Both the position numbers and the translations under genes were made by a program. This document shows positions 45,377 through 54,830 of a stretch of 64,000 bases of DNA, piece by piece. The stretch is from CAXBDP01 sp041689935 (lineage in GTDB: Bacteria; Bacteroidota; Bacteroidia; Cytophagales; Cyclobacteriaceae). Positions within the stretch are counted from its first letter, which is position 1, and each line of letters opens with the position of its first letter. A model generated the notes under the pieces. The model saw nothing but the letters and a program-made list of their open reading frames with translations, was not told the origin of the DNA and did not search any database. The DNA lies in contig JBDNFI010000106.1 of assembly GCA_041689935.1 (NCBI GenBank), positions 1 through 64,000 on the forward strand, in the 5' to 3' direction.

Positions 45377-45952
45377 TCAATCACTCACATTCAAATAAGA
45401 ATATCCCATTTGGTCGAGGGTCACAAAAGTGGTTTTGGCTGAATAGGTCATCTTTACCATTGGCGTGATATTTTCGGCTGGAAGGTTCACAAATCCTAAA
45501 TTTTGTCCGCATACGTAGAATTTAATGCCTACGTCCACCATGGCTTTGATGGCCACTAAATTTGGATTTGGCTGACCATATTTCTTTTGGTACTCTTCGT
45601 CATTTAATAGCGCGTGAATCATGCCACCGTGCACCACAGCCGCAATTTGGAGCTTTTCGGCTGGCACGCCGTTGGCAATATTCAAATTATAGGTGCGAGC
45701 TACTTCCACAAAAACCCGATGAATGGCCGAGCTATCTCGGATTCTGCCAATTAAATCTATCGCGATCTTATAGTCCAATGCAGGATTGTACTGCAATTCA
45801 GGGTTATCAATTAGCATCACGCCAACATACGGATGGAAATCGAGTACGGGATAGGTCATATTTCCTTTAAGTTGCGAAGGCATTTCCTGCGCAAAAGCTT
45901 CAAAACTCAGTGAGAAGGAAACTATGATTGCTAAGACGAAAGATAATTTCAT
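45377..45952 (-). CDS. DsrE-like secreted protein
   Basis: A 191-residue protein with a signal peptide (MKLSFVLAIIVSFSLSFEAFAQ). The mature part has the DsrE/DsrF fold signs: VVHGGMIHALL, then IKFYVCGQNLGFVNL with a conserved Cys near the expected active site, and a C-terminal TFVTLDQMGYSYL. DsrE-like proteins handle persulfide sulfur or act as small sulfur-binding modules; periplasmic members are of unknown role. Start ATG 45950-45952 chosen for the signal peptide, though the frame is open to 46042. Confidence 0.82.
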   Translation of the reverse strand: MKLSFVLAIIVSFSLSFEAFAQEMPSQLKGNMTYPVLDFHPYVGVMLIDNPELQYNPALDYKIAIDLIGRIRDSSAIHRVFVEVARTYNLNIANGVPAEKLQIAAVVHGGMIHALLNDEEYQKKYGQPNPNLVAIKAMVDVGIKFYVCGQNLGFVNLPAENITPMVKMTYSAKTTFVTLDQMGYSYLNVSD

Positions 45953-46182
45953 AAATGTAAAGGTTAATGGTTTTCGGAAAGTTGAAATCAAAAGAGAAGT
46001 TTGCATTACTCCACGAATAATTGCATTCTTATCAGTAGACAATCTTACGCTAAAAAAACCTAATATTTTTTGATTTTTCCAGAAAAGGGAAAGAATGGGA
46101 AGGTGACAGATTTATGGTTTACACGATTTTTCAGAACCATCCTCGCAAAAATTAACGTTTTGATGAGTGGGCTGCGTTAGAT

Positions 46183-47436
46183 TTATCTAAATCCAAAAAG
46201 TACTGGAAATAAAAACGTGACAATAGCTACCCAAATAAAGTAAATGGGTATATAGCTAGCGATGGATTTTCCCACATTGCTGATATCGGTCTTCTTGGAA
46301 ATCACCCTGAAAAGTTGGACGGTTACTAATAGCAGATTAATTAAAATCAACACATTGCCACCCATAACCGAAAGTCTATTTGGCGTGATTCCAAAGGCTG
46401 ATATTCGGAATAAAATGGCTGAAAGTGCAATGCCATTTACGATGATCGTGACTAGGGAAAGGAAGGAAAGCACCCAAATTTCCGGTCTGCTTTTAGCCTT
46501 ATTTGACCCTTCGGCAAGGGAAAAGAAGATGATGGCCATTACGCCAATCAACAATGTGTTGAATATCATTAAAAACTCACGGTCATTATATGGATCCTTG
46601 CCTGAGTAAATAATCGCAACCAGATAAATCACTAGCATCACCAATACGAGCGGACTGAATATTCTGGCAATGACGGGGGATACTTTGCCTACTAATTGTG
46701 GATTGCTCTGTGTGAGGTATGTACCAATAATTGGAGTGGCTGCGAGACCAAAAATTGCCACATATTCGAAGTAAAAATCTGCTATCTCAATACCAATAAG
46801 CGAGAAAAGTCCAACGGTAAGTCCAGACAAAATTCCTCCCGCTATTAGGATAAGGGCACAGATGACGATTAAATCACCGTTATACTTTAGGAAGCCAAGT
46901 CTGCGGTCCATATCGCCCAAATTTTTTCCTACAAAAGCCGAACCCATAAACACCCATAATACTATGATTAAATGGATGCAGGCCAACGTCAGCGTGTCGC
47001 TGGCGGAAGAATCTGGCAAGAGATTGATGTAGGCAATGGAGGTAATCAACACCAAGGCTAGCACGATCATCCTTTTGCTCGACAAATTATTCTTCCAAGC
47101 GAAATAGGCGGCAATAAATGGCAAAACGATAAAGCCGATGTTTCTGGGATAAAAAAAGTCCTCCCTCAATTGAAACCAAGCGGGAAGTTTGGCTATAAAC
47201 CCTGCTAAAACTGCAATGATTAGGATAAATTGTAATTCGCGTTTGTTGCCTCCCGAGACTATTTCCTCCTTTTCAAAATTCAATCGCTCATGCCATGTAT
47301 CAGCGATTAAATTGCCTTGGAGTGATGGATATATCAAATTGAACTCCTTTTTGAATTGAGTTTTGTTGCTCCGATACATTTTTTCGAGCTGGCCGGGATC
47401 ATTAATATGGGCTTGCAATTCGTCTTGCAGTGTCAT
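46183..47436 (-). CDS. Multipass membrane protein (DUF4153-like)
   Basis: A 417-residue protein with a soluble N-terminal 80 residues (LQDELQAHINDPGQLEKMYR) and about 11 membrane segments. The C-terminal block KDPYNDREFLMIFNTLLIGV resembles DUF4153/DUF4173 membrane proteins. Function unknown. The ATG at 47434-47436 begins the recognisable part; the frame is open to 47556. Separated by 230 nt from the DsrE-like gene. Confidence 0.72.
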   Translation of the reverse strand: MTLQDELQAHINDPGQLEKMYRSNKTQFKKEFNLIYPSLQGNLIADTWHERLNFEKEEIVSGGNKRELQFILIIAVLAGFIAKLPAWFQLREDFFYPRNIGFIVLPFIAAYFAWKNNLSSKRMIVLALVLITSIAYINLLPDSSASDTLTLACIHLIIVLWVFMGSAFVGKNLGDMDRRLGFLKYNGDLIVICALILIAGGILSGLTVGLFSLIGIEIADFYFEYVAIFGLAATPIIGTYLTQSNPQLVGKVSPVIARIFSPLVLVMLVIYLVAIIYSGKDPYNDREFLMIFNTLLIGVMAIIFFSLAEGSNKAKSRPEIWVLSFLSLVTIIVNGIALSAILFRISAFGITPNRLSVMGGNVLILINLLLVTVQLFRVISKKTDISNVGKSIASYIPIYFIWVAIVTFLFPVLFGFR

Positions 47437-47663
47437 GGTGATTCGTTTTTGAATTCTACGTAAGCTACCTATTTTTACAGAAAACCGAAAAAAGAAAGAA
47501 AGCCCTGATTTATAAAAAGGAATATTTTGATTTATAGGGTTTAAATGCCTATTCATTTCGAATATCTATTGTAACTCGATTGGGAGAGATTGTATACCCT
47601 GCCAAAAAAATCCTCCAATTCCGTTTTATTCTATTAATTTTAGGCTTCAAATCCAACGGAAAT

Positions 47664-48857
47664 ATGCATTCTACACTTTTATCGATTTCCCTTATTTGTT
47701 TAGCTATTGTCCATATTCAATGCACCAAACAGCCCATTGAGCAAGAGCCGATGAATCTTACTTTTGCCACTTACAACGTAAGTATGGAGGCCGAAAATTA
47801 CCTTGGCCGAAATGCAGAGAATGTTTCAGCCCAAGTGCTTATTGATGCACTCGCTTCTGGCACCAGTCAGCATATCCGCAACATCGCCAAGATTATCCAA
47901 ACGGTGAGGCCCGATGTTATTTTGCTCAATGAGTTCGATTATATAGCAGATCCTGCGCAAGGTGTAGCGCAATTTATCAAGGGATATTTGGAAGTGTCTC
48001 AGGAAGGTGCGGAGGCCATCAGCTATCCATATTATTACTATTCCACTTCCAATACAGGGATCGAAACGCCTTTTGATCTCAATAGTGATGGCACCTTTGA
48101 AGGCAGCGCAAATGATGCTTTTGGCTATGGCCGCTATGCGGGCCACTACGGCATGGTGCTGCTCTCGAAGTACCCGATTGACGAAGCGAATGTCCGTACA
48201 TTTCAGCTTTTCAAATGGAAAGATATGCCCGAAGCGTTGAAAACAACGAATGCGGATGGCAGCGATTGGTATAGCCCCGCAGCCTGGCAGGAATTTAGAC
48301 TTTCCTCAAAATCGCATTGGGATGTGCCGATCCAAATTGGCGACAAAATCATCCATGTACTTGCTAGCCATCCCACTCCTCCCGCTTTCGATGGAGAGGA
48401 AGATCGCAATGGCAAGAGAAATCACGATGAAATCAGATTTTGGACGGATTATATTGACGCTGCCAATGGCTCTTACATTTACGATGATAAAAATAAAAAA
48501 GGCACTCTCGGAGATCAATCATTTATGATTATGGGCGATTTGAATGCCTCACCTGATGGCGGAAATGCTATAATTGAAGGCATCAGCAATCTTTTGAATC
48601 ATCCTAGAGTCAATAATAAATTTACTCCCTCCAGCAAGGGAGGCGAATTGCACAGTGCAGACAATCTGAAAGGGAAATATCATACGGCACTTTGGAGAAT
48701 GCGTGCAGATTATGTCCTGCCTTCCGTAGATTTGGATGTGATAGATTATGGCGTTTTCTGGCCTGCGGAGGGAGAAGCCCTATATGAAATGATGGTAAAT
48801 AGAGAAGCCAGCTCCGACCATAGATTGGTATGGGTGAAAATCACCATCGACCAATAA
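47664..48857 (+). CDS. Endonuclease/exonuclease/phosphatase family lipoprotein
   Basis: A 397-residue protein with a lipoprotein signal (MHSTLLSISLICLAIVHIQC). The EEP domain shows FATYNVSMEAENY, DVILLNEFD (metal-binding Glu), YYYYSTSNTG, VLASHPTPPAF, IMGDLNASPDG (catalytic Asp and Asn) and a C-terminal ASSDHRLVWV (SDH motif). All catalytic residues are present. It could hydrolyse phosphodiesters or phosphomonoesters outside the cytoplasm; the substrate is not known. The ATG at 47664 is chosen over an upstream TTG because it starts the signal. Confidence 0.88.
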   Translation: MHSTLLSISLICLAIVHIQCTKQPIEQEPMNLTFATYNVSMEAENYLGRNAENVSAQVLIDALASGTSQHIRNIAKIIQTVRPDVILLNEFDYIADPAQGVAQFIKGYLEVSQEGAEAISYPYYYYSTSNTGIETPFDLNSDGTFEGSANDAFGYGRYAGHYGMVLLSKYPIDEANVRTFQLFKWKDMPEALKTTNADGSDWYSPAAWQEFRLSSKSHWDVPIQIGDKIIHVLASHPTPPAFDGEEDRNGKRNHDEIRFWTDYIDAANGSYIYDDKNKKGTLGDQSFMIMGDLNASPDGGNAIIEGISNLLNHPRVNNKFTPSSKGGELHSADNLKGKYHTALWRMRADYVLPSVDLDVIDYGVFWPAEGEALYEMMVNREASSDHRLVWVKITIDQ

Positions 48858-48939
48858 ATCCAAGAGAAAAAAGCGGGAGGTAAAGAAGATTCCTATCTGA
48901 ATTAATTTTTTCTGCTAAATTCTCGTATTTGAAATAGCA

Positions 48940-50139
48940 ATGAGTAAAACACAGGACATCATAATCATAGGCGGTGGCATCGTAGGCTTGGCTACTGCAT
49001 TGCAATTATTGCGAAAAAACCCTTCGCTCGATCTTACAATTATTGAGAAAGAACGTACCGTTGCTGCCCACCAAACGGGACACAATAGCGGCGTAATTCA
49101 TTCTGGCCTGTACTACAAACCTGGCAGCCTGAAAGCTCAAAACTGCCTGCTGGGATACAAGCTCTTATTGGAATTTTGCGAGCAAGAAAATATTCCATTC
49201 GACCTATGTGGCAAAATAGTGGTGGCCACCCGAGAAGATGAAATCCCTAGACTAAAAGATTTGCATGAGCGAGGAATGGCGAATGGCCTTGTGAAGAATA
49301 CTTGGATTGGCGCGGAAGAGATCAAAGAAATTGAGCCTCACTGTGCGGGCATTTCTGGACTTCGGGTGCCCTACACAGGCATCGTGGATTACAAGGTCGT
49401 TTCTGAAAAAATCGCTGAGATTATTCAGACTCGCTTTGGAGCCGAAATCCATTTTGGTGAAAAAGTAATTGGCATCGATCGAAAAGAGGACTTGATGCAC
49501 GTAATTACTGAAAAGCAAACGTTGCAAGCCAAGCAAATCATCAATTGCGCAGGCCTCTACTCCGATAAGGTCGCCAAATTTACTGTCCCAAAATTGGATG
49601 TGAAAATCCTGCCATTTCGAGGGGAGTATTATGAGTTGAAGCCCGAGAAAGAGTATTTGGTCAAAAATCTAATTTACCCAGTGCCTGACCCAGCTTTTCC
49701 ATTCTTAGGTGTACACTTCACAAGAATGATTGGCGGCGGCGTGGAAGCCGGCCCCAATGCTGTATTGGCATTTGCGCGGGAGGGATATACTAAATCGGAT
49801 ATCAATGTAAAGGAATTAACGGAAACCTTGATGTGGCCCGGGTTCCAGAAAATTGCAGTCAAATATTGGCAAACTGGGTTTGGTGAGTTTTATCGTTCCT
49901 ATTCCAAAAAAGCCTTTACCAAAGCCCTGCAAAGGTTAATCCCTGAACTGCAACCTAATGATATGGTACGCGGTGCTGCGGGAGTGAGAGCCCAAGCTTG
50001 CCATAGAACGGATGGGCTGATCGACGATTTTATGATCTTGCAAGAACCTGGCGTTGTCAATGTGTGCAATGCTCCCTCGCCAGCTGCCACATCGGCTTTA
50101 AGCATCGGTTTTACGGTGGCTGGGCTTATTCAGAAGTGA
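48940..50139 (+). CDS. lhgO: L-2-hydroxyglutarate oxidase
   Basis: A 399-residue FAD-dependent oxidoreductase of the DAO family. The dinucleotide motif IIIIGGGIVGLATALQL is at 7-23, followed by TVAAHQTGHNSGVIHSGLYY, the LhgO signature. MIGGGVEAGPNAVLAFAREG and GAAGVRAQACHRTDG are also family-typical. It oxidises L-2-hydroxyglutarate to 2-oxoglutarate, passing electrons to the membrane quinone pool. Full length. An octamer motif sits 60 nt upstream and another inside. Confidence 0.93.
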   Translation: MSKTQDIIIIGGGIVGLATALQLLRKNPSLDLTIIEKERTVAAHQTGHNSGVIHSGLYYKPGSLKAQNCLLGYKLLLEFCEQENIPFDLCGKIVVATREDEIPRLKDLHERGMANGLVKNTWIGAEEIKEIEPHCAGISGLRVPYTGIVDYKVVSEKIAEIIQTRFGAEIHFGEKVIGIDRKEDLMHVITEKQTLQAKQIINCAGLYSDKVAKFTVPKLDVKILPFRGEYYELKPEKEYLVKNLIYPVPDPAFPFLGVHFTRMIGGGVEAGPNAVLAFAREGYTKSDINVKELTETLMWPGFQKIAVKYWQTGFGEFYRSYSKKAFTKALQRLIPELQPNDMVRGAAGVRAQACHRTDGLIDDFMILQEPGVVNVCNAPSPAATSALSIGFTVAGLIQK

Positions 50140-50279
50140 GGTGAATATTTTTATTTTTGAGGAATGGGGGTTTGGGTTGAGGTTGTAAACTAATCCCGTA
50201 GAATTCAGAATGAGATTTAATGATCAAAAATAGTTGGCGAAAACCTCGTGAAATATTGTTAAATAGAGCATTGAAATCA

Positions 50280-51443
50280 TTAAATCAGAATTTTCAGTAT
50301 ATCGAAAGTTACCCCGGACTCATCGTCATCCCCTGCGATAAAAATTAACCCTTCTGAGCAAACAGCAACGTTCAAGTAGGAACGTTTTTTATAATCTTCA
50401 ATTGTGCTTTCGCCTAAATAGTTTAGGTCTTTGTCCAATACTATAATCGAATAAGGCCTACTCGCAGGATTATTTTTACGATTGGTTAACGGGTTTATTT
50501 GATCTTGATTGTGGGTGACTATTCGGTAATAAACATCTCTGTAGGAATCATACATCAGTGTGCGATAAGTACCTTCTGTAATTATTGGGTCATAATCCAA
50601 TTGTGCATTTTGATTTCTTGGGATTAGCTGAAATTTATCTAAAAATTTCGATTTTGCAGGAATGAACTTTTGCTCTTCTGTCTCTAGATCTAATATCATA
50701 AGGTCATGAGATCTTCTGAATGACACAAGAAGCTTATTCTTATCAGATTGAGAGTGCAGCCAAGAGAATTGATATTCGTTATAGAAAAACTCATCTGGAT
50801 TTTCAGCCATAAAGGCTGGGAAGTAGCCCAAAGTCCGAGTGATTTTATTTGCAGCTATATCATATTCCATCAAAAATGGTTTTTCATAAAAATCTTTATC
50901 AGAGGACAAAGCAATTTGAGGAGCTATACGGATATAGAGGAGGTTTTCGTGCAAAAACAAACTCCCTCCGCTGTTATATGAGGCAATAGCTGCTGATGGA
51001 TCATTAGGCATAACACTCTGGCTAAAATCCCACTTATTAATTACAGAGGTTTCATTATTTGTTAGAAAGACACGGCCTCCAACGCCAAACAGCAAAATTG
51101 AGTCCTCACCTATAAGTAATGTTTCAATTAATGGAACATTCAGTAACGAAGGATCGGTATTCAAATAGCCAGTTCTTAAATGAGTTTTCTGATTAAGATC
51201 AAATGCGTCAGTTATTCCTCGCATGATATTGGTCCCATAAATGATTTCTCTATCTCCTTCAAAGCCAATTTCAATTTTATTGTATACTCCTAAAATTGAA
51301 TCATTTGGAATGATCACAGTTCTAACAAACTCATTCGGAAGTGCCTTATATGCTGCAACAGGAGATTTCACATCCTCATTAGATGTTTCAGTGGAGCAAG
51401 CGATGAAAGCAAAAGCAATTATTAAAAAAGAAAATTTTTTCAT
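50280..51443 (-). CDS. DUF4221-type lipoprotein, paralogue 1
   Basis: A 387-residue lipoprotein (lipobox in FAFIAC). Regularly spaced beta-rich blocks (GDREIIYGTNIM, SWLHSQSDKNKLLVSFRRSH, RPYSIIVLDKDLNYLGES) suggest a propeller fold, and I recognise the family as DUF4221. It shares about half its residues with the protein at 52469-53650, with the block SDKNKLLVSFRRSH identical. Last gene of the locus and separated from the thioredoxin-like gene by 541 nt, so probably transcribed on its own. Likely the more derived copy of a recent tandem duplication. Confidence 0.8.
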   Translation of the reverse strand: MKKFSFLIIAFAFIACSTETSNEDVKSPVAAYKALPNEFVRTVIIPNDSILGVYNKIEIGFEGDREIIYGTNIMRGITDAFDLNQKTHLRTGYLNTDPSLLNVPLIETLLIGEDSILLFGVGGRVFLTNNETSVINKWDFSQSVMPNDPSAAIASYNSGGSLFLHENLLYIRIAPQIALSSDKDFYEKPFLMEYDIAANKITRTLGYFPAFMAENPDEFFYNEYQFSWLHSQSDKNKLLVSFRRSHDLMILDLETEEQKFIPAKSKFLDKFQLIPRNQNAQLDYDPIITEGTYRTLMYDSYRDVYYRIVTHNQDQINPLTNRKNNPASRPYSIIVLDKDLNYLGESTIEDYKKRSYLNVAVCSEGLIFIAGDDDESGVTFDILKILI

Positions 51444-51984
51444 AGAATTTCATGTAATGAATGGAATGTATAAATATAAGTGTTCTCTGAAATAAATAAT
51501 TATCCGGATTTCCCTAAGTGAAAATAATTTATTGTTGCAATATAAATTTATTCCTTTAGTACGAAGTCTATACCCGAGAAGTATACAGGCCAATCAATAA
51601 AGAATTTTCATCCTAAAACCGCCTTTAAGAAGATCGCCTGTTGCATACTATAATAGAATGAATCCAAAACAAACGCCCCTGTAGAGACGTAGCATGCTAC
51701 GTCTCTACAGGGAACAATGTTCGAAACTTCAACTATCCTTGATGCCAAACCTAATAAAAGGTAACAATATTTTTTTTTGTATTTCCTTAAATGGAACTGA
51801 ATACCCTAATAAATGAAATCTCCATCCAAATCAGAATCGAGCACGCCGCTGAATAGATGGTTTTAGTACAAAACCATGTTCCATCCTATTCCAACGAATA
51901 CTCCACCCGCACCATAATGAATTCGTCTCGGTTTGGGTGCGTTCGCTAATAAGGAATTAGATTTCTCCTGAAAATTAGAAAAAC
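51444..51984. other. Intergenic with REP-like palindrome and possible gene remnant
   Basis: 541 nt containing the perfect palindrome at 51677-51712. On the minus strand at 51890-51950 a short frame ends RTHPNRDEFIMVRVEYSLE, which looks like the last beta-strand of an outer-membrane protein and may be the leftover end of a lost gene. Nothing else is recognised. Confidence 0.45.
51677..51712. repeat. REP-like perfect 36-bp palindrome
   Basis: Arms of 18 bp, CCCTGTAGAGACGTAGCA and its exact complement, with no loop. A related palindrome at 54831-54858 keeps the TAGAG...CTCTA ends and the downstream context (TCGAA..C, CTATC.TTGA, CAAACCTAAT), with paired changes in both arms. Palindromes beginning GTAGAGACG are dispersed in many Bacteroidota and cyanobacteria. 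Confidence 0.8.
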
Positions 51985-52467
51985 TCAATATTTTGCATAA
52001 TTAGAAATGAAATGTTTTGCCTTTTCAATTTCAAAATCACTAACACTTAGGTAATTAAAAACTTCCCCCTCCTTAATAGAATAGAGAATCAAAGGTTTAC
52101 CTAAGCCTAGTTCAAACAGATAAGCTTCACCATTTACATCTTCCAATATATTTTGCGTTTCGAATATTTTCTTTAGTTCATTATCCCATTTGGCAAACCT
52201 TGGCTTTGCTAACAGAATAATATTGAGATTACTAATTCGATCCAATTCACTCAACATTTTGAGATTGGTATCTATACATGGATCACAGCTTTGTAAATCA
52301 AGTAGATAGTATAAACTATTCTCCTCATATTTTATGCCATGAACCTCATTTAAATAGCTGAAGAAATCTTCTGAGTATCTATATTCATTTTTTTCAACTT
52401 TTTCAGAACAAGAAAGCATCACCAAAAGCAGAAAAGCCAATACTCTGAATCTATTAAAAATTAGCAT
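51985..52467 (-). CDS. Thioredoxin-like lipoprotein with CDPC motif
   Basis: A 160-residue lipoprotein (lipobox in LLLVMLSC). Residues about 47-65 read LYYLLDLQSCDPCIDTNLK, a CxxC redox centre placed as in thioredoxin/TlpA folds, after a strand and before a helix; later parts (NIILLAKPRFAKW, GEAYLFELGLGKPLILY) fit the fold loosely. It probably acts on disulfides in the periplasm or on the outer membrane. One base separates it from the DUF4221 gene upstream; with the Cys-rich peptides of the same locus it makes sense as their oxidoreductase. Confidence 0.72.
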   Translation of the reverse strand: MLIFNRFRVLAFLLLVMLSCSEKVEKNEYRYSEDFFSYLNEVHGIKYEENSLYYLLDLQSCDPCIDTNLKMLSELDRISNLNIILLAKPRFAKWDNELKKIFETQNILEDVNGEAYLFELGLGKPLILYSIKEGEVFNYLSVSDFEIEKAKHFISNYAKY

Positions 52468-52468
52468 C

Positions 52469-53650
52469 TTAAAGTATTATATTAAATATGTCAAATGTAA
52501 CCACAGATTCGTTGTTATCATTGTTGATCACGAATATCAACCCTTCTGAACAAACTGAAATATTCAAATAGGAAAATCGATTATAATCTTCGAAAATACT
52601 TTCCCCTAAATAAGTTAGATCCTTGTCCAGCACAATTATTGAAAAAGGCTTGTGAGCTGCACTATTTAACCGATTAGTTTTTGGGTTTCTTAATGATTGA
52701 TCATGTGCCACAATCCGGTAATATACATCTCTATATTGGTCAAAAATCAGCCTGTGATATACTCCGTTAGCAATTAAAGCATTTGTAGCCGATTGAGGGT
52801 CATAATTTCTTGGCATAAGATTAAACCTATCTAGGAAGTTTGATTTTGCTGGAACAAAAGACTGATTTCCAGTTTCCAGATCTAAAACCATAAGATGATG
52901 GGATCTCCTAAACGAAACTAAAAGTTTGTTCTTATCTGAGTTTGATTTTAGCCAAGAAAATTTATAATCATTAAAAAAATACTCGTCTTTATTATCCGTC
53001 ATAAATTTCGGGAAATATCCTAGCTGTCTTAATACCTCATTTTTTTCTAAATCATACTCTACCATAAATGGTTTTTCATAGAATTCCATATCATTATCCC
53101 AATTATATGCAGGGTAAGATCTTATAAAAAGTGATTTTCCATTTAGAAATAGGCTTTCAGTATTATTTAATGGATCAATCCCAGATAATTCCTTATTTGA
53201 CTTTACAGCGCGGCTAAAATTCCATTGATTTGTCACTTTCATTGCATTATCAACTAAAAATATTCTTCCTCCGGGTCCAAATAAAAAAATAGAATCTTCG
53301 CTAATCCAAATTATCTCACTTAATGGGACATTAAGCAATGCTGGATCACTATTAATCATTGTAGTTTTTAAATGAGTAGCCTCATTTAAATCAAAATTGT
53401 CCATGATATTAGACATCAAGTTTGTTGCATAAATAATTTCCTTATTTGATTCAAAGCCGACTTCAATTTTACCATATTGACCAATAATTGTATCATTAGG
53501 GATTGTAATAGTTCTCACAAGGACATTAGATAAGGGGGTATAGCCATTAAATTCTTCTGAATTATTTGTTAGATAAACTTCAGTTTTAGGAATTTCTTTT
53601 TGACAAGAAACACAGGATATTGCGAAGATTAGAATAAAAAATCTTTTCAT
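52469..53650 (-). CDS. DUF4221-type lipoprotein, paralogue 2
   Basis: A 393-residue lipoprotein (lipobox FAISCVSC) of the same family as 50280-51443. Shared blocks include KEIIYATNLM, SLFLFGPGGRIFL-like strands, EKPFMVEYDLEKNEVLRQLG, SDKNKLLVSFRRSHHL and FSIIVLDKDLTYLGES. Function unknown; a surface-exposed beta-propeller is likely. It is co-transcribed with the thioredoxin-like gene and lies 158 nt after the two peptide genes, across a terminator. Confidence 0.8.
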   Translation of the reverse strand: MKRFFILIFAISCVSCQKEIPKTEVYLTNNSEEFNGYTPLSNVLVRTITIPNDTIIGQYGKIEVGFESNKEIIYATNLMSNIMDNFDLNEATHLKTTMINSDPALLNVPLSEIIWISEDSIFLFGPGGRIFLVDNAMKVTNQWNFSRAVKSNKELSGIDPLNNTESLFLNGKSLFIRSYPAYNWDNDMEFYEKPFMVEYDLEKNEVLRQLGYFPKFMTDNKDEYFFNDYKFSWLKSNSDKNKLLVSFRRSHHLMVLDLETGNQSFVPAKSNFLDRFNLMPRNYDPQSATNALIANGVYHRLIFDQYRDVYYRIVAHDQSLRNPKTNRLNSAAHKPFSIIVLDKDLTYLGESIFEDYNRFSYLNISVCSEGLIFVINNDNNESVVTFDIFNIIL

Positions 53651-53751
53651 TAATAATTGTTTAGTATGAATAAAATAATGATTTAAAAATGAAGCCTACA
53701 TTAAAATGCGGCTTAACTTTTACTTTAAAAATGATGTTGAAAATTTTGTAA

Positions 53752-53785
53752 AAAAAGACTATCACAAATGTGAGATAGTCTTTTT
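53752..53785 (-). terminator. Rho-independent terminator after the peptide genes
   Basis: AAAAAGACTATC (53752-53763) and GATAGTCTTTTT (53774-53785) form a 12-bp stem; on the minus strand it ends in TTTTT. It separates peptide genes from the DUF4221 gene, so the peptides may be made at a higher level. Confidence 0.82.
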
Positions 53786-53808
53786 CACAAAGCGGACATT
53801 AAATCAAA

Positions 53809-54027
53809 CTATTCCGGAACAAGACAGTCCCAGTCTATCGTAAGCTCACATAAACTACCATTCCCATGGCAAAACCTCATTACTCCTGAACCGCATTTAT
53901 CAGTTTCCTGGAGAACCTCATGCGCACCTTTTGTTCCATTAGCATGAGAGTTCCCATTTATTCCAATCGAGAGTATAGAAAGAGACAATAAGAATGCTCC
54001 AAAAATCTTTATTTTAGAATTTTTCAT
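53809..54027 (-). CDS. Secreted four-Cys peptide 2
   Basis: A 72-residue precursor with a signal peptide (FGAFLLSLSILSIGINGNSHA). The mature peptide of about 43 residues ends in a module shared with the neighbouring peptide: CGSGVMRFCHGNGSLCELTI then DWDCLVPE. The spacing is C-x7-C-x6-C-x6-C. Four Cys would make two disulfides. It resembles in plan, not in sequence, the NVEALA-type small proteins found next to propeller lipoproteins in Bacteroidota; the NVEALA signature itself is absent. Function unknown. Confidence 0.72.
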   Translation of the reverse strand: MKNSKIKIFGAFLLSLSILSIGINGNSHANGTKGAHEVLQETDKCGSGVMRFCHGNGSLCELTIDWDCLVPE

Positions 54028-54066
54028 TTTTTAAAAATTTAATTGTTTTAAATTTAGTTTTGTAGA

Positions 54067-54282
54067 CTATTCGGGAATAATTTCACAATCCCATCCAATT
54101 GTTATCTCACACAGGTTGCCAACTCCAATGCAACGCCTTGCAACACCACTTGTACAAAGTTCATTTTCACTTCGTGACAATTGACTTCCTCTTGGCAGAT
54201 CATCATCAGCATTGCTGACGTTAGGAAGCAAGAATACCCCAAGTAGGGCCATCGCACATAAAATACTAATACTCTTTTTCAT
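54067..54282 (-). CDS. Secreted four-Cys peptide 1
   Basis: A 71-residue precursor; signal peptide MKKSISILCAMALLGVFLLP then NVSNA. The C-terminal module CTSGVARRCIGVGNLCEITI then GWDCEIIPE keeps the same four Cys, the SGVxR, GxGxLCE and TIxWDC motifs of peptide 2, while the signal peptides and linkers differ. The mature module is thus under stronger constraint. First gene of the pair, 39 nt before peptide 2. Confidence 0.72.
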   Translation of the reverse strand: MKKSISILCAMALLGVFLLPNVSNADDDLPRGSQLSRSENELCTSGVARRCIGVGNLCEITIGWDCEIIPE

Positions 54283-54346
54283 AAAAATTACGTTTTTGTA
54301 AAAAAAGAAGCTTGCGCAAGTCCAGACTTCAATCGAAATCTAATGC

Positions 54347-54369
54347 ATATATATATATATATATATATA
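54347..54369. repeat. (AT)n dinucleotide tract upstream of peptide 1
   Basis: 23 nt of pure AT alternation, 65 bp before the start of peptide 1. Read on the minus strand it lies between a TTG (54376-54378) and TAGATTTC (54335-54342), a 7 of 8 match to the -7 element, with 33 nt spacing where about 20 is optimal. Changes in tract length could therefore tune or switch the promoter; this is an inference. Confidence 0.6.
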
Positions 54370-54830
54370 ATAATACAAATTTTTTTAACTTATTTTGATA
54401 TAAACTGAATAATAAAATAAATGTATAATATCTTATTTTGGGCAAAACTGATATAAGCACAATAAACCTAAAGATGTTGTAATTTGAGAAACAAACATAT
54501 ATATGGTAACAAACAACTTGAAAGAAGCTAATTTTAGCCATTTTGTTATTTTAGCGAATTTATTTTGTTTGTGAAATTTGCATTATTTATGGATAGAAAT
54601 TTTTGTCGCTATTTTTATCATGCGAGCAGATTATTTTTCCGTTTTGGCTCATGTATGTGCATATATGCAGCGTATTTCTCCTCTCGTTCCCATGCCTAAC
54701 GTGCCAATATCTTTGGAATAAGAAGGCTATTGTGTCAATAGATTACGCCGCTAAAACTGAATTTAATTTTGGAAGGCGAAGGAAATGCGCTTGCAAAAGA
54801 TAAACGAAAACCAACGTAAACACCATCATT

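Noticed and set aside
54603..54803. 66-codon plus-strand frame and a 33-codon frame inside it (54620-54721)
   Set aside because: No signal, motif or start context; the two frames compete, and the region is AT-rich intergenic sequence next to repeats.
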